A DNA stretch of 64,000 nt. It comes from Asterias amurensis. Taxonomy: Eukaryota > Echinodermata > Asteroidea > Forcipulatida > Asteriidae. Below are positions 12,091-22,800 of the stretch, piece after piece. The notes beneath the pieces are model-generated. The model had not been told where the DNA came from and did no database searches. It saw only the letters and a program-made list of their open reading frames with translations. Numbering within the stretch: the first letter of the stretch is position 1; the number at the start of each line of letters is the position of its first letter. Where the stretch lies: assembly GCF_032118995.1 (NCBI RefSeq), contig NC_092660.1, forward strand, positions 1,813,501 to 1,877,500, read 5' to 3'. The translations under genes and the position numbers were made by a program.

Positions 12091-13866
12091 TCTTTTATAC
12101 TTATCCTGATACTTAACCTGTTGACCTCTATAGCGACCTCTAACGACCTCTGGTCATCATGCATCAAGGACATCAAATGAAGACTCATCATCGTCTGCCC
12201 AAGTTCAGTCTTGAACCTCACATCTTGCCTCTGAACCTCCTAGAAGGGTGAAGGGGTTAGTCTTCTATCTAGGCCAACACTATTATAATATCTAGGCCAA
12301 TGCTATCTTACCACCCATACAAACCTAGGCATCACTGGTGTCCTCTTGCTCATGGCTGGTCACTCTGCATCCTGAATGAGAAGACACTTCTTGATTCTTG
12401 CTCCCTTTCTTCTTTCTCTTCTTGCCTCTTTTTGGTCTCCTTCTTTTTTTTAAATTTCCCTACTCGCGTTTTTTTGTTAGAGCGCTCGCAAGTGGAATTA
12501 GTGGCATGGGGAAATTATTCCCAACTTAAATAGATTTTCAGTTTTGCAGAACTAAATTATTTTACAGTTTTCTACTTATAAATACATTATGTTTTAAACA
12601 TTTTGTTTTTATTGTTTCATTCTAATTTGAAATGTAAGGGACTTGGTGTCATTTTTATACTAAGTTATAATTACTACATTCAGAATTCGATGTAATGTTG
12701 ACATCAGGATTAAATAATAATTTAGTCTGTCTAAATTATTAATTTAATACTCCTCAATCAAACATTGATCATCAAATGAATGCAGATTCGTGGCTTGGTG
12801 TATTCTGAAGAGGAGTATTTATAATACTTTGTTTGTGAGATTAACTTGGGTTTTGTGCCTAAAGTGCAAAAGTACCCTTGGCAGAAATTTTGTTCTAAGG
12901 GAAAGTTTACGAATCCAACCGTATTTCATTTTTGTTTATCTACTTTGAAAAACCTGATACCATCATAGGGATTACAAAATTTAAGTTAAAGTGGTGTTTG
13001 GAACTTTTCCTTAATAAATAATGAGACGCTAGATTAACAAAATCATGACAATTAGGATCCGAACATGACAACTGGTGACTTGAAGTCTCAACCCGACGGA
13101 AATTTCCTGATGGACTAGTCTTCTAATTAAAAAAGCATCATTGGCTTCGACCAATATGCACACAGGAAACAGCCCAAGACAGTGTGACATCACCTTGAAA
13201 AAGCTCTACATGACAGGGACAACATCAACAAGTTTGTAGAGCATCTTGGAGTGGGGGTTGGGATTACAAAAGGGAGGGACTCTGCAAGAGAACGGGTTAG
13301 ATCTTCCTCTACCTTTCGCCGTCTTCTTACTCCTCTCTTGGTCTTGTCTCCATTTAGACAAACTTGGGGTATCCGACCTCCTTTATTTTTTATTTCAATA
13401 TTCGAATGGCTGTGCCAGCTCCCCCCCCCCCCCTCCCATTTGTAACATCGATTTTGTTTAGATTGCCAAACCACAAAGTAAAACGTTTCTTTTAAAAACA
13501 CACTGGTGTTTCCATTGCCCCCCCCCCCCAAAAAAAAAAAAAAAATGTACCCTGTTTTTGGTACTGGTGAAGTGACATAAATAGTAGATGAGGATATTGG
13601 ATGAATTGAGTCTGCATGGTCTTTGAGGTTTTATTTGAAAACTGGTCGGTCGGATACAGCAATTTGCCCCTACCTTGGTCCATTGGTGTCCTCTTGCTTC
13701 TAGATCCACAGACAACCACACAATCCATAGACAACTGCATCTCTCCTTCTGCTGAATGCGGGAGCTGTTCACCAGCTGGTACCGCCACTCTCAATGCCTC
13801 ACAAGTCGTTGGTTCCCTCGTCTTGGTCCACTCCCAGTAATAAGCAGCAGGTTGTTATCTTTGGAG

Positions 13867-15280
13867 CCACTGAAGGGACAAATCAAACAAAATTGAAAGG
13901 TAAATATAAAATATTAAAATTATTTCCTTCCACGAAAAATAATATTTTGATCCTTCAAAATACAGTTTTGTTCGCAAAAACGATGCATTCCTTTGTTCCC
14001 TAAATTTTTTTTTAACCTAGAGCAAGGGAAAAAAAAAATTCCGGTCATCAATGCATCATATCTAGGACACTGTGGAACTGGATCCAGTTATTAACTCTTT
14101 CAGTTTTATCTTTTCAAATGAATCTACGTAAAAAAAAAATTACTTGATTAAAGTTTAAAATCAGTACAACATTGTAATAATTTGAATTAATTTTCAAGTC
14201 ATTACATCATTGCAATAAGGAGTTGGGCTACGACTATTAAATGTTTTCATTGTTTAAGCTCATTCAACTGGAACCAGTCAACATTTGGTTTCTCTTAAAT
14301 AAAAATCTGCAATTCTTCAATTTAGTTTAAAAACATCCAAGTCTAAAGTCGTTTATTAAGGTCACAATGCTCAACACTGTAACAATCTTCAACAAATCTT
14401 TTTATGTTCTGAAATACATTGTAAGTGACAATAGAGGGCGGTATACAAGATGAGTGGTGTACTCCACTCTAAACATCTTTCTTTTTTCTTTATTTTTTCC
14501 CTTTTTTATGTCAAATGTTCAATGTTGAAATGTTCAGTCATTGTCAGATTGTATGATTAATTCAACAAGGGCTTTAATAATTATTCACTATTCAGGTATT
14601 TTTTATGTGAAACTTTCGGGTTTTGCCGAGAGACAACGATGTGACAGGATGAAAATTTTACATAATATTAAATCGTGCGGTACCCCGCTGCTGACTAAAA
14701 CTTCGAACTGCCTCTGGCTACTGCCGCTGCATATCGGTGGTGTATAGTTTGTATGACAATGCTCTTGAATGAATTGCAAGGGTCGTAAATTGGGCTCGAA
14801 TCCCGCCCGAGTATTATAAGGCATAATGCCTGTGATTTGTTTTTCTTCTAAAATTTATATGAATGACAACGACTTTAGCTGTTGAATAATAGTTATTTAA
14901 TTATCAGTAGGGCCTACCTGTTTCTTTTTATGTGCTCCGTTGTTGCCCACTGCTGCTTCAACGTTGAATATTTACTTGGAGAAAACAACCCCCGAATGAC
15001 ATAGTTCTGAGTCAGGGTTGCAAAAAGGGTGGGCAATTTTCTCAAACATTTCACCAGCAAGTTAAGAAAATTCGTCTAGAATTGTGAGCTGTGTTCATGC
15101 GACATCATTTTTAGCGTTGTTCCGTCGCCGCCCAGTCAGTCGCGTGCTCCAATGTCCACTAGGCATGTGGGATGTCGAGTTGACCGAACGGTCGAGTTGA
15201 CCGACGGACGAGTTGTCTAAACACTTTAGGCTCGAAAAGTGAATTTTGTGTTAATTTTTCTGCAGCTTTGTGGACCGATA
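13867..15280. other. Intergenic, no gene seen
   Basis: AT-rich stretch with poly-T and poly-A runs. It contains a worn SINE family 5 copy at about 14700-14835 (B box GGCTCGAATCCCGCCCGAGT). From about 15100 the base composition becomes more GC-rich, with short repeats of GTCGAGTTGACCGA. Confidence 0.5.
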
Positions 15281-15286
15281 GATACT

Positions 15287-15292
15287 TTATTC
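15287..15292 (-). terminator. AATAAA poly(A) signal candidate for the small membrane-protein gene
   Basis: Minus-strand AATAAA in context CAGAATAAAGTATCTATCGG, about 305 bases past the putative stop at 15597. Confidence 0.4.
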
Positions 15293-15596
15293 TGACGAAT
15301 GAAAGCTCCAGCTGGAGTAGGTTCTACTTATGACAAATTTTGCCCGTTAAGTTCATCAAAAGCGGGAGGTCCGAATCCCGTCGAGGAGCGCGTGTCCAGT
15401 CCGTGGTGGTCCCGTCGAAGTCCAGGCGCAGAAAGAAAGCCATGTGGTGTGCAATCACGTGCTTCGAATTATAGCGCCAAAAGCAGCCTAGATTTACATA
15501 CAGTGCTCAGAAACCCAATAGGTTGCCGTATGCAACTGCAATGACTTTAAGATGCTCCGCCCATTCTTCCTGTAGTTTGCATATTAAACATTCTTC

Positions 15597-16655
15597 TTAT
15601 ATAACCGGTTCTTTCCAGTATTTTATGCTGTCTGTTGTCGCTATGCTGAAAATGATGGCAAGAGCTATTCCAACAGCTTTACCCAACGCACTATTCTGTT
15701 TTAAAGCTTAGTCAAGTTTAATAATAACACTTATTAACAGTGTTTGTGCGCAAAAAGGTGGTGGTAGGCGGCTGAGAAGTCTGAAGTTCACAATTAGAAA
15801 TCCAGACTCACTTTTTACCCCATTCCAAGCGTGATTTTAAGAGGCAATCAGTGGGAACGAAACTATGAAGCAGAGGGGTGGGGAGAGATAGCTACATGGA
15901 ACACTGATTCTTATGTCTAAAAGTGTCCGAGATTTTGGGGTGGGTAAGGCGGGCGGGAGGAGGGTATATATATTTAACCTCTTGTTCGGAAGTAATTTTC
16001 TCGGCTTTTATGCATTAAATTAATGACAGTGAAATATAGCAAATGAGTACAAATACCTTGTTACTATAATCAATGATAAACTTAACTGGAATAAACTGCT
16101 ATATGCAACAATGTTTTTCCTTCGAAGCTGAAGCAATTCAATGTTGACAGTGACGATTTTACATTTATTTTATCAATCTGTAATTAACTTTTGACGTGTA
16201 TGGTTCACTTTCAAAGAAAAGTATGGAATTGAGCGCGCCCGGGTAAAGTAAAGGGCTCAGCGCTCGGTAGGTCACCTTGCCAACTTTAACATTTTCTGAA
16301 CATGCAATATCTAAGAATGATTTTAATGGATCCGGCCTTACACTTTGGCTGATTTAGGTTTTCTCGGTCAATTTCGTTGACTGAGCAGCCACACACTTCA
16401 TGCGTTCAAATTAAAGCCATTTTGCCTGTCCCGTTGTTACTGCGTTTCAAATTTAACCCGGTAGCATTCGATTTCGCGCGAGAAAGTAGCCTGGTGGTTA
16501 AATTGGCTGCTCATTTGCTGAAATTAACTGTTGTTCATTTGACCGCAAAGTTGTTTTGTAAATTTGCATACCTTGCTCAGCTCACTCCTTGCTGGTCAAA
16601 GGGGGCGCTCTTCACTCACCACGGTCCGTCGTCTTGCACTCTTCTTCAGCTTCAT
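15597..16655 (-). CDS. Candidate 44-residue single-pass membrane protein, two exons
   Basis: Exon 1 is 16620-16655: ACC-ATG start context, MKLKKSARRRTV, then a perfect donor GTGAGT. Exon 2 is 15597-15695: acceptor TTTAAAACAG, then 32 residues to a TAA. Both join in phase 0. The product has a very basic start (KLKK, RRR), one hydrophobic stretch (GKAVGIALAIIFSIATT) and a short polar end (DSIKYWKEPVI). That layout is typical of small mitochondrial inner-membrane or ER proteins, but I do not recognise the family and give no function. The intron is 924 bases. Against it: the protein is very short and such a pair of splice sites could arise by chance. For it: the start context, both splice sites, the shared frame and the downstream AATAAA agree. 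Confidence 0.45.
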
Positions 16656-17724
16656 GGTACACATTAGGCAACATTTAAATTAAAGGTTTTCGATTAAACT
16701 ACATTTTAAACGTTAACTTATTGTTCTTATAGGAGCGAAGATATTAAAAGGAAGATACTAGTTTGGAAAATCACTCATAATGCCTTTGGTTATAGAAGCC
16801 TCTAACAACAGCTCCCGAGTGTAAACAGCATTTTGAGGATAATTTTACTTAAGTAATGTGGTTTAAGTTTTTATCCCTAAATGTGTTAGCATAGCTGGGA
16901 AGCGTTACTGACAGTAACGCCTCTCATATTATTCCAAATACTGATTATTACTGTGTAAGGCACATTCGATCCAGACTTTCGGCAATCTCATCGTGGAACC
17001 ACTTAATTGAAATTAAATTTTCAAAGGTTAGTTTAGTGCAAAAAATAGTTAACTTTTTTTGCATCGGTCCATTTTATTGGTAAGTTGTTTGCAACAGCTA
17101 ATTTTATTTTTTCAGGTTAGTTTATTATATTTGTATTTATATAGGATTAAAACAATCATTTGATCTTAAAAAAAAACAAAGGTATAATTTGCCTTTACCG
17201 AAAGAACAATTCAGTGTTTCAAAGTTGTTCAGTTGCTTTGATGTAAAGGTTGAAAATTTGAGATAAACCGAAAAGGTACTTCACAGATAAAGATTTACAT
17301 TAAACTTACACAGTTTGAAGACAATGACAGTCGAAAGATTCCCTTAAAATATTACTTGCTGAGGTGCAGTAGTTTTTGAGAATTTGAGTAAAACAATGTC
17401 AGGAAAATCATTTTCGTCTCGGTTTTAGCAGATGGGTTCTCCCATCACAGGCTTTCACTTTCACAGTTATTTAAAGTTTTGTTTTAAGTTTTGCCTGCGC
17501 CAACTTTATACTTCATGGGCTCGGCAAGCTTAAACTTTTACTTATTATTGTTTAGTTGATTATTTTGAAAGTGCTACTATTCATGTGTTTATTTTAAAGA
17601 TCTGACCAGGAATTAATTTTCTTATATAACCTTGGATTTCATGCTTGTGTTTCTACATAAATTGGATTTTAATTAGTTTGTATTTCTTGTTGATTTATTT
17701 ACACATATTTTAAAGATATTTCGC

Positions 17725-18045
17725 CCTAAAATGCAACAAGGCTATATGATTATTAATCAAATTTGGCTTGAAAATGCACAAGACCTTATGTTTTTTATCA
17801 AATTCTGCCCTAAAATGCAACATGCCTTGCATTTTTATCAAGTGTTGCTCTAATAGGCACAACAAATATTAAGGCTCTTGTCTTGCTTTTTTATATAAAA
17901 AATGCTCTAAAATGCACGTAAAAACAAAAAGGCTATAGCCTTGCATTTTTTTTTTTCAAATCATAAGGCTTGCATTGTTATCAAATTTTGCCCCAAATGT
18001 ACAAAAAAATCACAAGGCTATAGCATCTTTGTCAGAGTTTGGCTA
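17725..18045. repeat. Diverged tandem repeat, unit about 70-80 bp
   Basis: At least four units share CCTAAAATGCAACA, AAGGCTAT and TTATCAAATTTTGCCC in the same order with many changes. It looks old. Confidence 0.55.
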
Positions 18046-18380
18046 AAATCAGATACAATCACAAGGGGTAAGAATATTGTTGTACACGTAGTCCACTTTT
18101 GTTTATATTAATATAATAATGATACAACAAAAAGATTAGGAAATGCTGCTGGTTTTTGGATAAAGCTTTTAAGTTTATTGTATTCAAACAGGACGGAACA
18201 GTCTTCTTTGTTTTTATATACATATTTTGTGAAATAGTTATAAAGAAATTAAACAAAAAATAACACATTTTTTGGAAAGAAATTTCATTCAGGCTATTTC
18301 CATTCGGTACAATTATTGAGAGAAGTTCAACAGTAAGGCAAATATATTCTTAAAATAGAATTGTTACGGACGGATCGTAA

Positions 18381-18502
18381 AAAGGCAGAAACCCCACCCA
18401 ACCTGGTTTTGAAAAAAAGAAACCCCACCCCAGCCTGGTTTTAAAGACAGAAACCCCACCCAAACTTGGTTTCAAAGGCAGAAACCCCACCCAATCTGGT
18501 TT
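18381..18502. repeat. About 30-bp tandem repeat, four copies
   Basis: Four copies of GGCAGAAACCCCACCCAACC followed by TGGTTTTGAAA, with small length differences. Confidence 0.85.
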
Positions 18503-19119
18503 CTTGTGCTAAACCATCATCTAAACATTTCTATGGACGATTTTAATTGAACAAAGGATAAATTTCATAAACCTAACCATAATGTTGCATTAAACAAAAT
18601 ATCAGAAATTTGCATGGATTGATCGGACGGAGGTGAAGATTGAAATCCTGCATAATAACAACAACCCCAACCCAACCCTAGTTAAGATCTCACCCCTAAC
18701 CACCATGCGTGCAATAAAATATAAACTGAAATATTTATTGAGTTTGACTACAAAATAAGTTCATAACCCCTCATCCTAACCAACCCTATTTCTAACCCTC
18801 TGATATTAAGTCAGATATTAAGGCATTTTGTGAATTATTGTCATTGAGGTGTAATTATTGCAATTAAGAGTATAAAATCAAACTAGTTAATTAACACATT
18901 TATCTAAATAGGAAGACGATAAATACATTATTTTGATTTTTGCATGAAATTTACCCGTTCTAATTATTCCCCAAAATATTAAATAATAATCTTGTAAATA
19001 TTGTTTTTAAAATGTTTATTAAGAGGCACATATTAATTGATTCAATTCAATAGAAATATTAATGCTACAATGCAATGATGCATAACAAGTTTATGTACAA
19101 AATACACTTTTTAATATAA

Positions 19120-19125
19120 TTTATT
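19120..19125 (-). terminator. CFAP57: AATAAA poly(A) signal candidate for CFAP57
   Basis: Minus-strand AATAAA about 700 bases past the CFAP57 stop. It is the position I find most plausible, but other AT-rich hexamers exist nearby. Confidence 0.3.
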
Positions 19126-19385
19126 TACAATGTGTACATCATACCATCAGGGCCCAATCTTATGGCTCTATGGGCAAACCTTTTTTGTTTTCCCTTCATG
19201 AAGTAGTGCCTTGTGATTATGAACCGTTTAAAATGAATCACTCATTAAAACAGTTGCAAGAATGAAATCATATTCGCAGTTTTGTATGAATGAAGACGAC
19301 AGCCTAATTTTGTTTTGTCTCACATATTATTTTTTTTTAGTATTGACCCAATTCACCTGACATCATCATCAGAATAATCTTGGAT

Positions 19386-19490
19386 GCACCATTTTGGTGG
19401 TGGTCAATGTCACTGTTTGTTATTCAGTGAAGTGGGCAATTTAGGGAACAAGGCGTTTACATGTAAACCTATTGACCACCAAAATGGTGA
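19386..19490. repeat. Foldback element in the CFAP57 3' flank
   Basis: CACCATTTTGGTGGTGGTCA at the left pairs with TGACCACCAAAATGGTG at the right; about 60 bases lie between. Confidence 0.6.
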
Positions 19491-19826
19491 GCATGGCACA
19501 GTCACCGCGTGTGACGTGCGTGCAAGGGGTCAATACAGACTCTGAAACAACAGTTTGAAAAATTGTGCAGTTTCAAACACAGTTTTTACAAGTGTTAACA
19601 AGATAGGTCACTTCATCGGACCAGTGACCGAATGTATTAAAAACCATTTTGTTGAGAAGAAAAATGAAACAAAACAAAATTTGGAGGTGACTTCAGTGGA
19701 ATGTTTATCGCTCATATGCATCATGCTAAACCACTAAAAATCAAGTGAGTAGGCGGGACTTGTGTGATTCGACTGAAAGGGTTCCATCATGGAAGGAAAT
19801 CTTACCAGACAGGCATAAAAGTGTAA

Positions 19827-22800
19827 CTACTGAGCCAGAACTGGCGGCAATCTGCCTCCGGAGGGCGGTCTCTGCACAGCCATCTGCTCTGCTTCCATCA
19901 GCTGCGTCCGTAGCTTCCGTATCTCGCCACGTTGCATGTCGATGATGCGTACGTTCTCGTCGTGCTTGCCCTCGCGGCTGGAGAGGCTGGCGTTCATGGA
20001 GAAGGCCGACTCGGCTTGCTGCTCGAGGTTCTTATTCTTCTTGTTGATTCCGAGGGCCGCCTCGAGATCGTGGACTTGGGTACGGGCGATCTTCAGCTCC
20101 CGGCGGAGATCGTTGATTTCTTTGATCAAGGACACATTTTCCTGTGGGAAGGAGATGAAAGATTAAATTTACTTTTGCGACGCAAAAAAATAAAACAAGC
20201 CAAGTACCTTGGGGAAGGGTTACAACGATAACAAAATTTAAACTTATAATACAACAAAGAAGGAGAGGTAACCATGATGAACAAAATGTTAAATTATGTT
20301 TGGGTTACCTTTACCATAAAAGCAGAGAATTATGTACTTCGCAACACAATTCATAATGGTTTTATCCTGAGAGCTTTTCCATAAGGAAAATAAATGTCAT
20401 TCGAAGACTTTGACCAATGGTATCATACAATTTCTTTCTTATTACATTAATAACGATAAAAATAATGGAAGATGCGCTAATAATTTTACCTGCATGATCC
20501 TGACGTTATCTGCTCTGTGAATCTCAGTGTCCTTGGTGAGTTTCTTACGTAGCGAGGCAACGCTCTGCTCAAGATGTTTACGCTGTCTGCTGTATTCTCG
20601 CTGTATGTCAGCATCCACACTGGCAGATTCAACCTATCAATCAATCAATCAATCCATCAATTAATTAATCAATCAATCAATCAATCAATCAATCAAGCAA
20701 TCAAGCAATCAAGCAATCAGAAGACATTTTTATAGCGCCAAAATCAACAAAAAATATTCAAGACACTCAAGACAGTCACATGAAATTAACTTATAGCAAA
20801 ACTTTTAAAACAGACGCATCCACCGATAGGGAGTGCCCAAGGCGCCTACAATATTACAATGAAATAATCTACAAATTTATACATGGAAAATGATGATTAT
20901 ATTATTACAATGAGCGAGAAAAAGCCGGAGATATCAAATGGGTTTTAAGCTGAGCTTGAAAGTACTAAAGGAACGAGATGAATGACTATGCAATTTGTAA
21001 TTACAATTCACTTGATATCATTTCCTACAAGGAAATCCAGGGGAATGAAAAAACCTCCTGCTCTAAATATATAAAATTTGATTCTACAAAATGGCGGATG
21101 GTGTTTAGTATTAAAAGCTACTTACTGTATCATCCCACGACCTTTGCAACTCTAGAGCAGTATCTTACCAACTAGACCACCATAAATGGTGACCCAGTCT
21201 AGTTGGTAAGATACTGCTCTAAATATATAAAATTTGATTCTACAAAATGGCGGACGGTGTTTAGTATTAACTGCTACTTACTGTATCATCTTGGACGTGT
21301 TTAGCATACAACTGTTTGATGCACTCTTTTAGCTTCTTGGGTTCCTGAATGTATGCCACACAGTTGTGAAGATCAGTCTTGAAACGGCGGCAGACTGCCT
21401 CTGTGTCTCTGACCTGAAAAGTTCATGAAAGATTGACATTAGGCATTGACCTCATTTTGAGTAATCCCCAGAAGTGTCCAGGGGTCGATTTCACAAAGAG
21501 TTAGGACAAGTCTTATCTCGAGTTAGGACCAGTTACTCGTCCTAACTTAGGACTATCCATGTAATTTGAATATCTCCTAGGACTAGTCCTAAGTTAGGAC
21601 TACTCCTAACTCTTTGTGAAATCGACCCCAGTGCCTCTAAACTACTCTCTACAGTAATACATCTTCAGCTTTATATAGTCTTACAATGAGATATATGTAA
21701 ACTAAAATACTGTTTCTAAGCCCCCCTCCCCTTCTTTTTTTGTTTTATCTTTATCGACCACCAAGTACAATGGAGAGCTGGAACGATGAGCTGTGGTACC
21801 AATCGGGTAACCCAGCGGTGGTTATATTTTTTACTATTGTTAACATACATTGTATACTTTTTCAGTATCTGCCCTTTCTATGGTTCACCTTTTTAAATTT
21901 CTATTAAGGCCTGCTCTTTCTCTATTGTACCGTTTAAACCATTTTTAAATTTAGTATTCTCTATTAATTTTTTTTCTTCTTTTCAAAAAGAGGCCACAGG
22001 AATTTCCCATGCATGGACAATAAAGTTTTATTGTATTGTATTGTAAGTGTTAAGCATTTAATCATAATAATAAACATAACATAACATGTCAATTGAAATT
22101 TATAAGGCGCTATTCCATCAAGATCATAGCGCACTAAAAAGAAATTAACATGGACAAAGGCGAGTCTTAAGGACTTTTTGAAAAGCAGACAGAGTATTAG
22201 ATTCCCTAATGGCAGTTGGGAGATTGTTCCAAATCACTAGCACAGCCACACTGAAAGCCTTTTGACCTATGACTTTGTTTGCTCGGGGCACATTCAAGCG
22301 AGTGATGTCCAGTGTGGACTGAAGAAATCGTAGGAGTGTAATGTGACAGTAAAGTGGTAATGAGGTGTAAGTTTTGTTAAAGCATTTAAAAACAGGTATC
22401 AATCATTCACCATTGACTGTTATTAGTGGTTTACTAAAAAAAAAAATTCAAACTTGGCAGCCAGAATTTCGTTTAAAATACATACAGAGCATAAGAAACA
22501 CCCTCTTATACCTTCTGTCTCTCCATGTGCATTTCTTTCTCCGTTGCCTTCAGCTTCAATCTCAGCTCAGTAATGTTCAATTCCAGCTGAGTATTCTGTT
22601 TGTGGAATCTCTCCAGCTCGCTCTCCATCTGTCCACAATCAAGAAAGGAATTATTATTTTAATAATAATAAAAATAGTAATAATTTATTTTTATATAGCA
22701 CTTTATCACAGCTCGAAGGGCGTCTCAAAGCGCTTCCAACATTATTACCCCTGGTCACTGGGCCTTAAAGATAGTGGACACTATTGGTAATTGTCAAAGA

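Larger units (their letters stand above)
8742..13866 (-). pseudogene. Possible exon remnants of an unidentified multi-exon gene
   Basis: Several minus-strand blocks look like exons. 8742-8876 has a good acceptor (TCTCCCACAG) and reads FLRHFDADAEELFGLCNQLK onward to a stop (44 residues). About 10098-10158 reads in frame into it (NRHGEGNINKSTTDRM, donor GTAAGA). About 11300-11397 reads SILLKRMWQEVIVRI and then, in another frame, LEQVAGDSFGIK. About 11540-11637 reads CSEHGELVFTSSAKVIFPQV. About 12121-12241 reads EVQRQDVRFKTELGQTMMSL, open across the block. About 13665-13866 reads APKITTCCLLLGVDQDEGTN and then, in another frame, EALRVAVPAGEQLPHSAEGE. The blocks do not all join in one frame, and frame changes occur inside two of them. 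I do not recognise the family. It may be a decayed host gene, or a live gene whose joins I have wrong. Confidence 0.3.
16656..19119. other. Intergenic, AT-rich, with tandem repeats
   Basis: No supported exon. The stretch holds a diverged tandem array around TGCCCTAAAATGCAACA (about 17725-18040) and a 4-copy repeat with GCAGAAACCCCACCCAA (18381-18502). The far end should hold the CFAP57 poly(A) site. Confidence 0.55.

Noticed and set aside
13190-13794. Overlapping open frames of 100-113 residues on both strands
   Set aside because: They run through poly-C/poly-G and poly-A tracts and show no domain; only the splice-bounded part near 13665-13866 is kept as a possible remnant.
22145-22402. 85-residue open frame that looks like a protein
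   Set aside because: The AFS...WNNLP...LKTRL pattern is the C-terminal end of a LINE reverse transcriptase, so it is a retroposon fragment.
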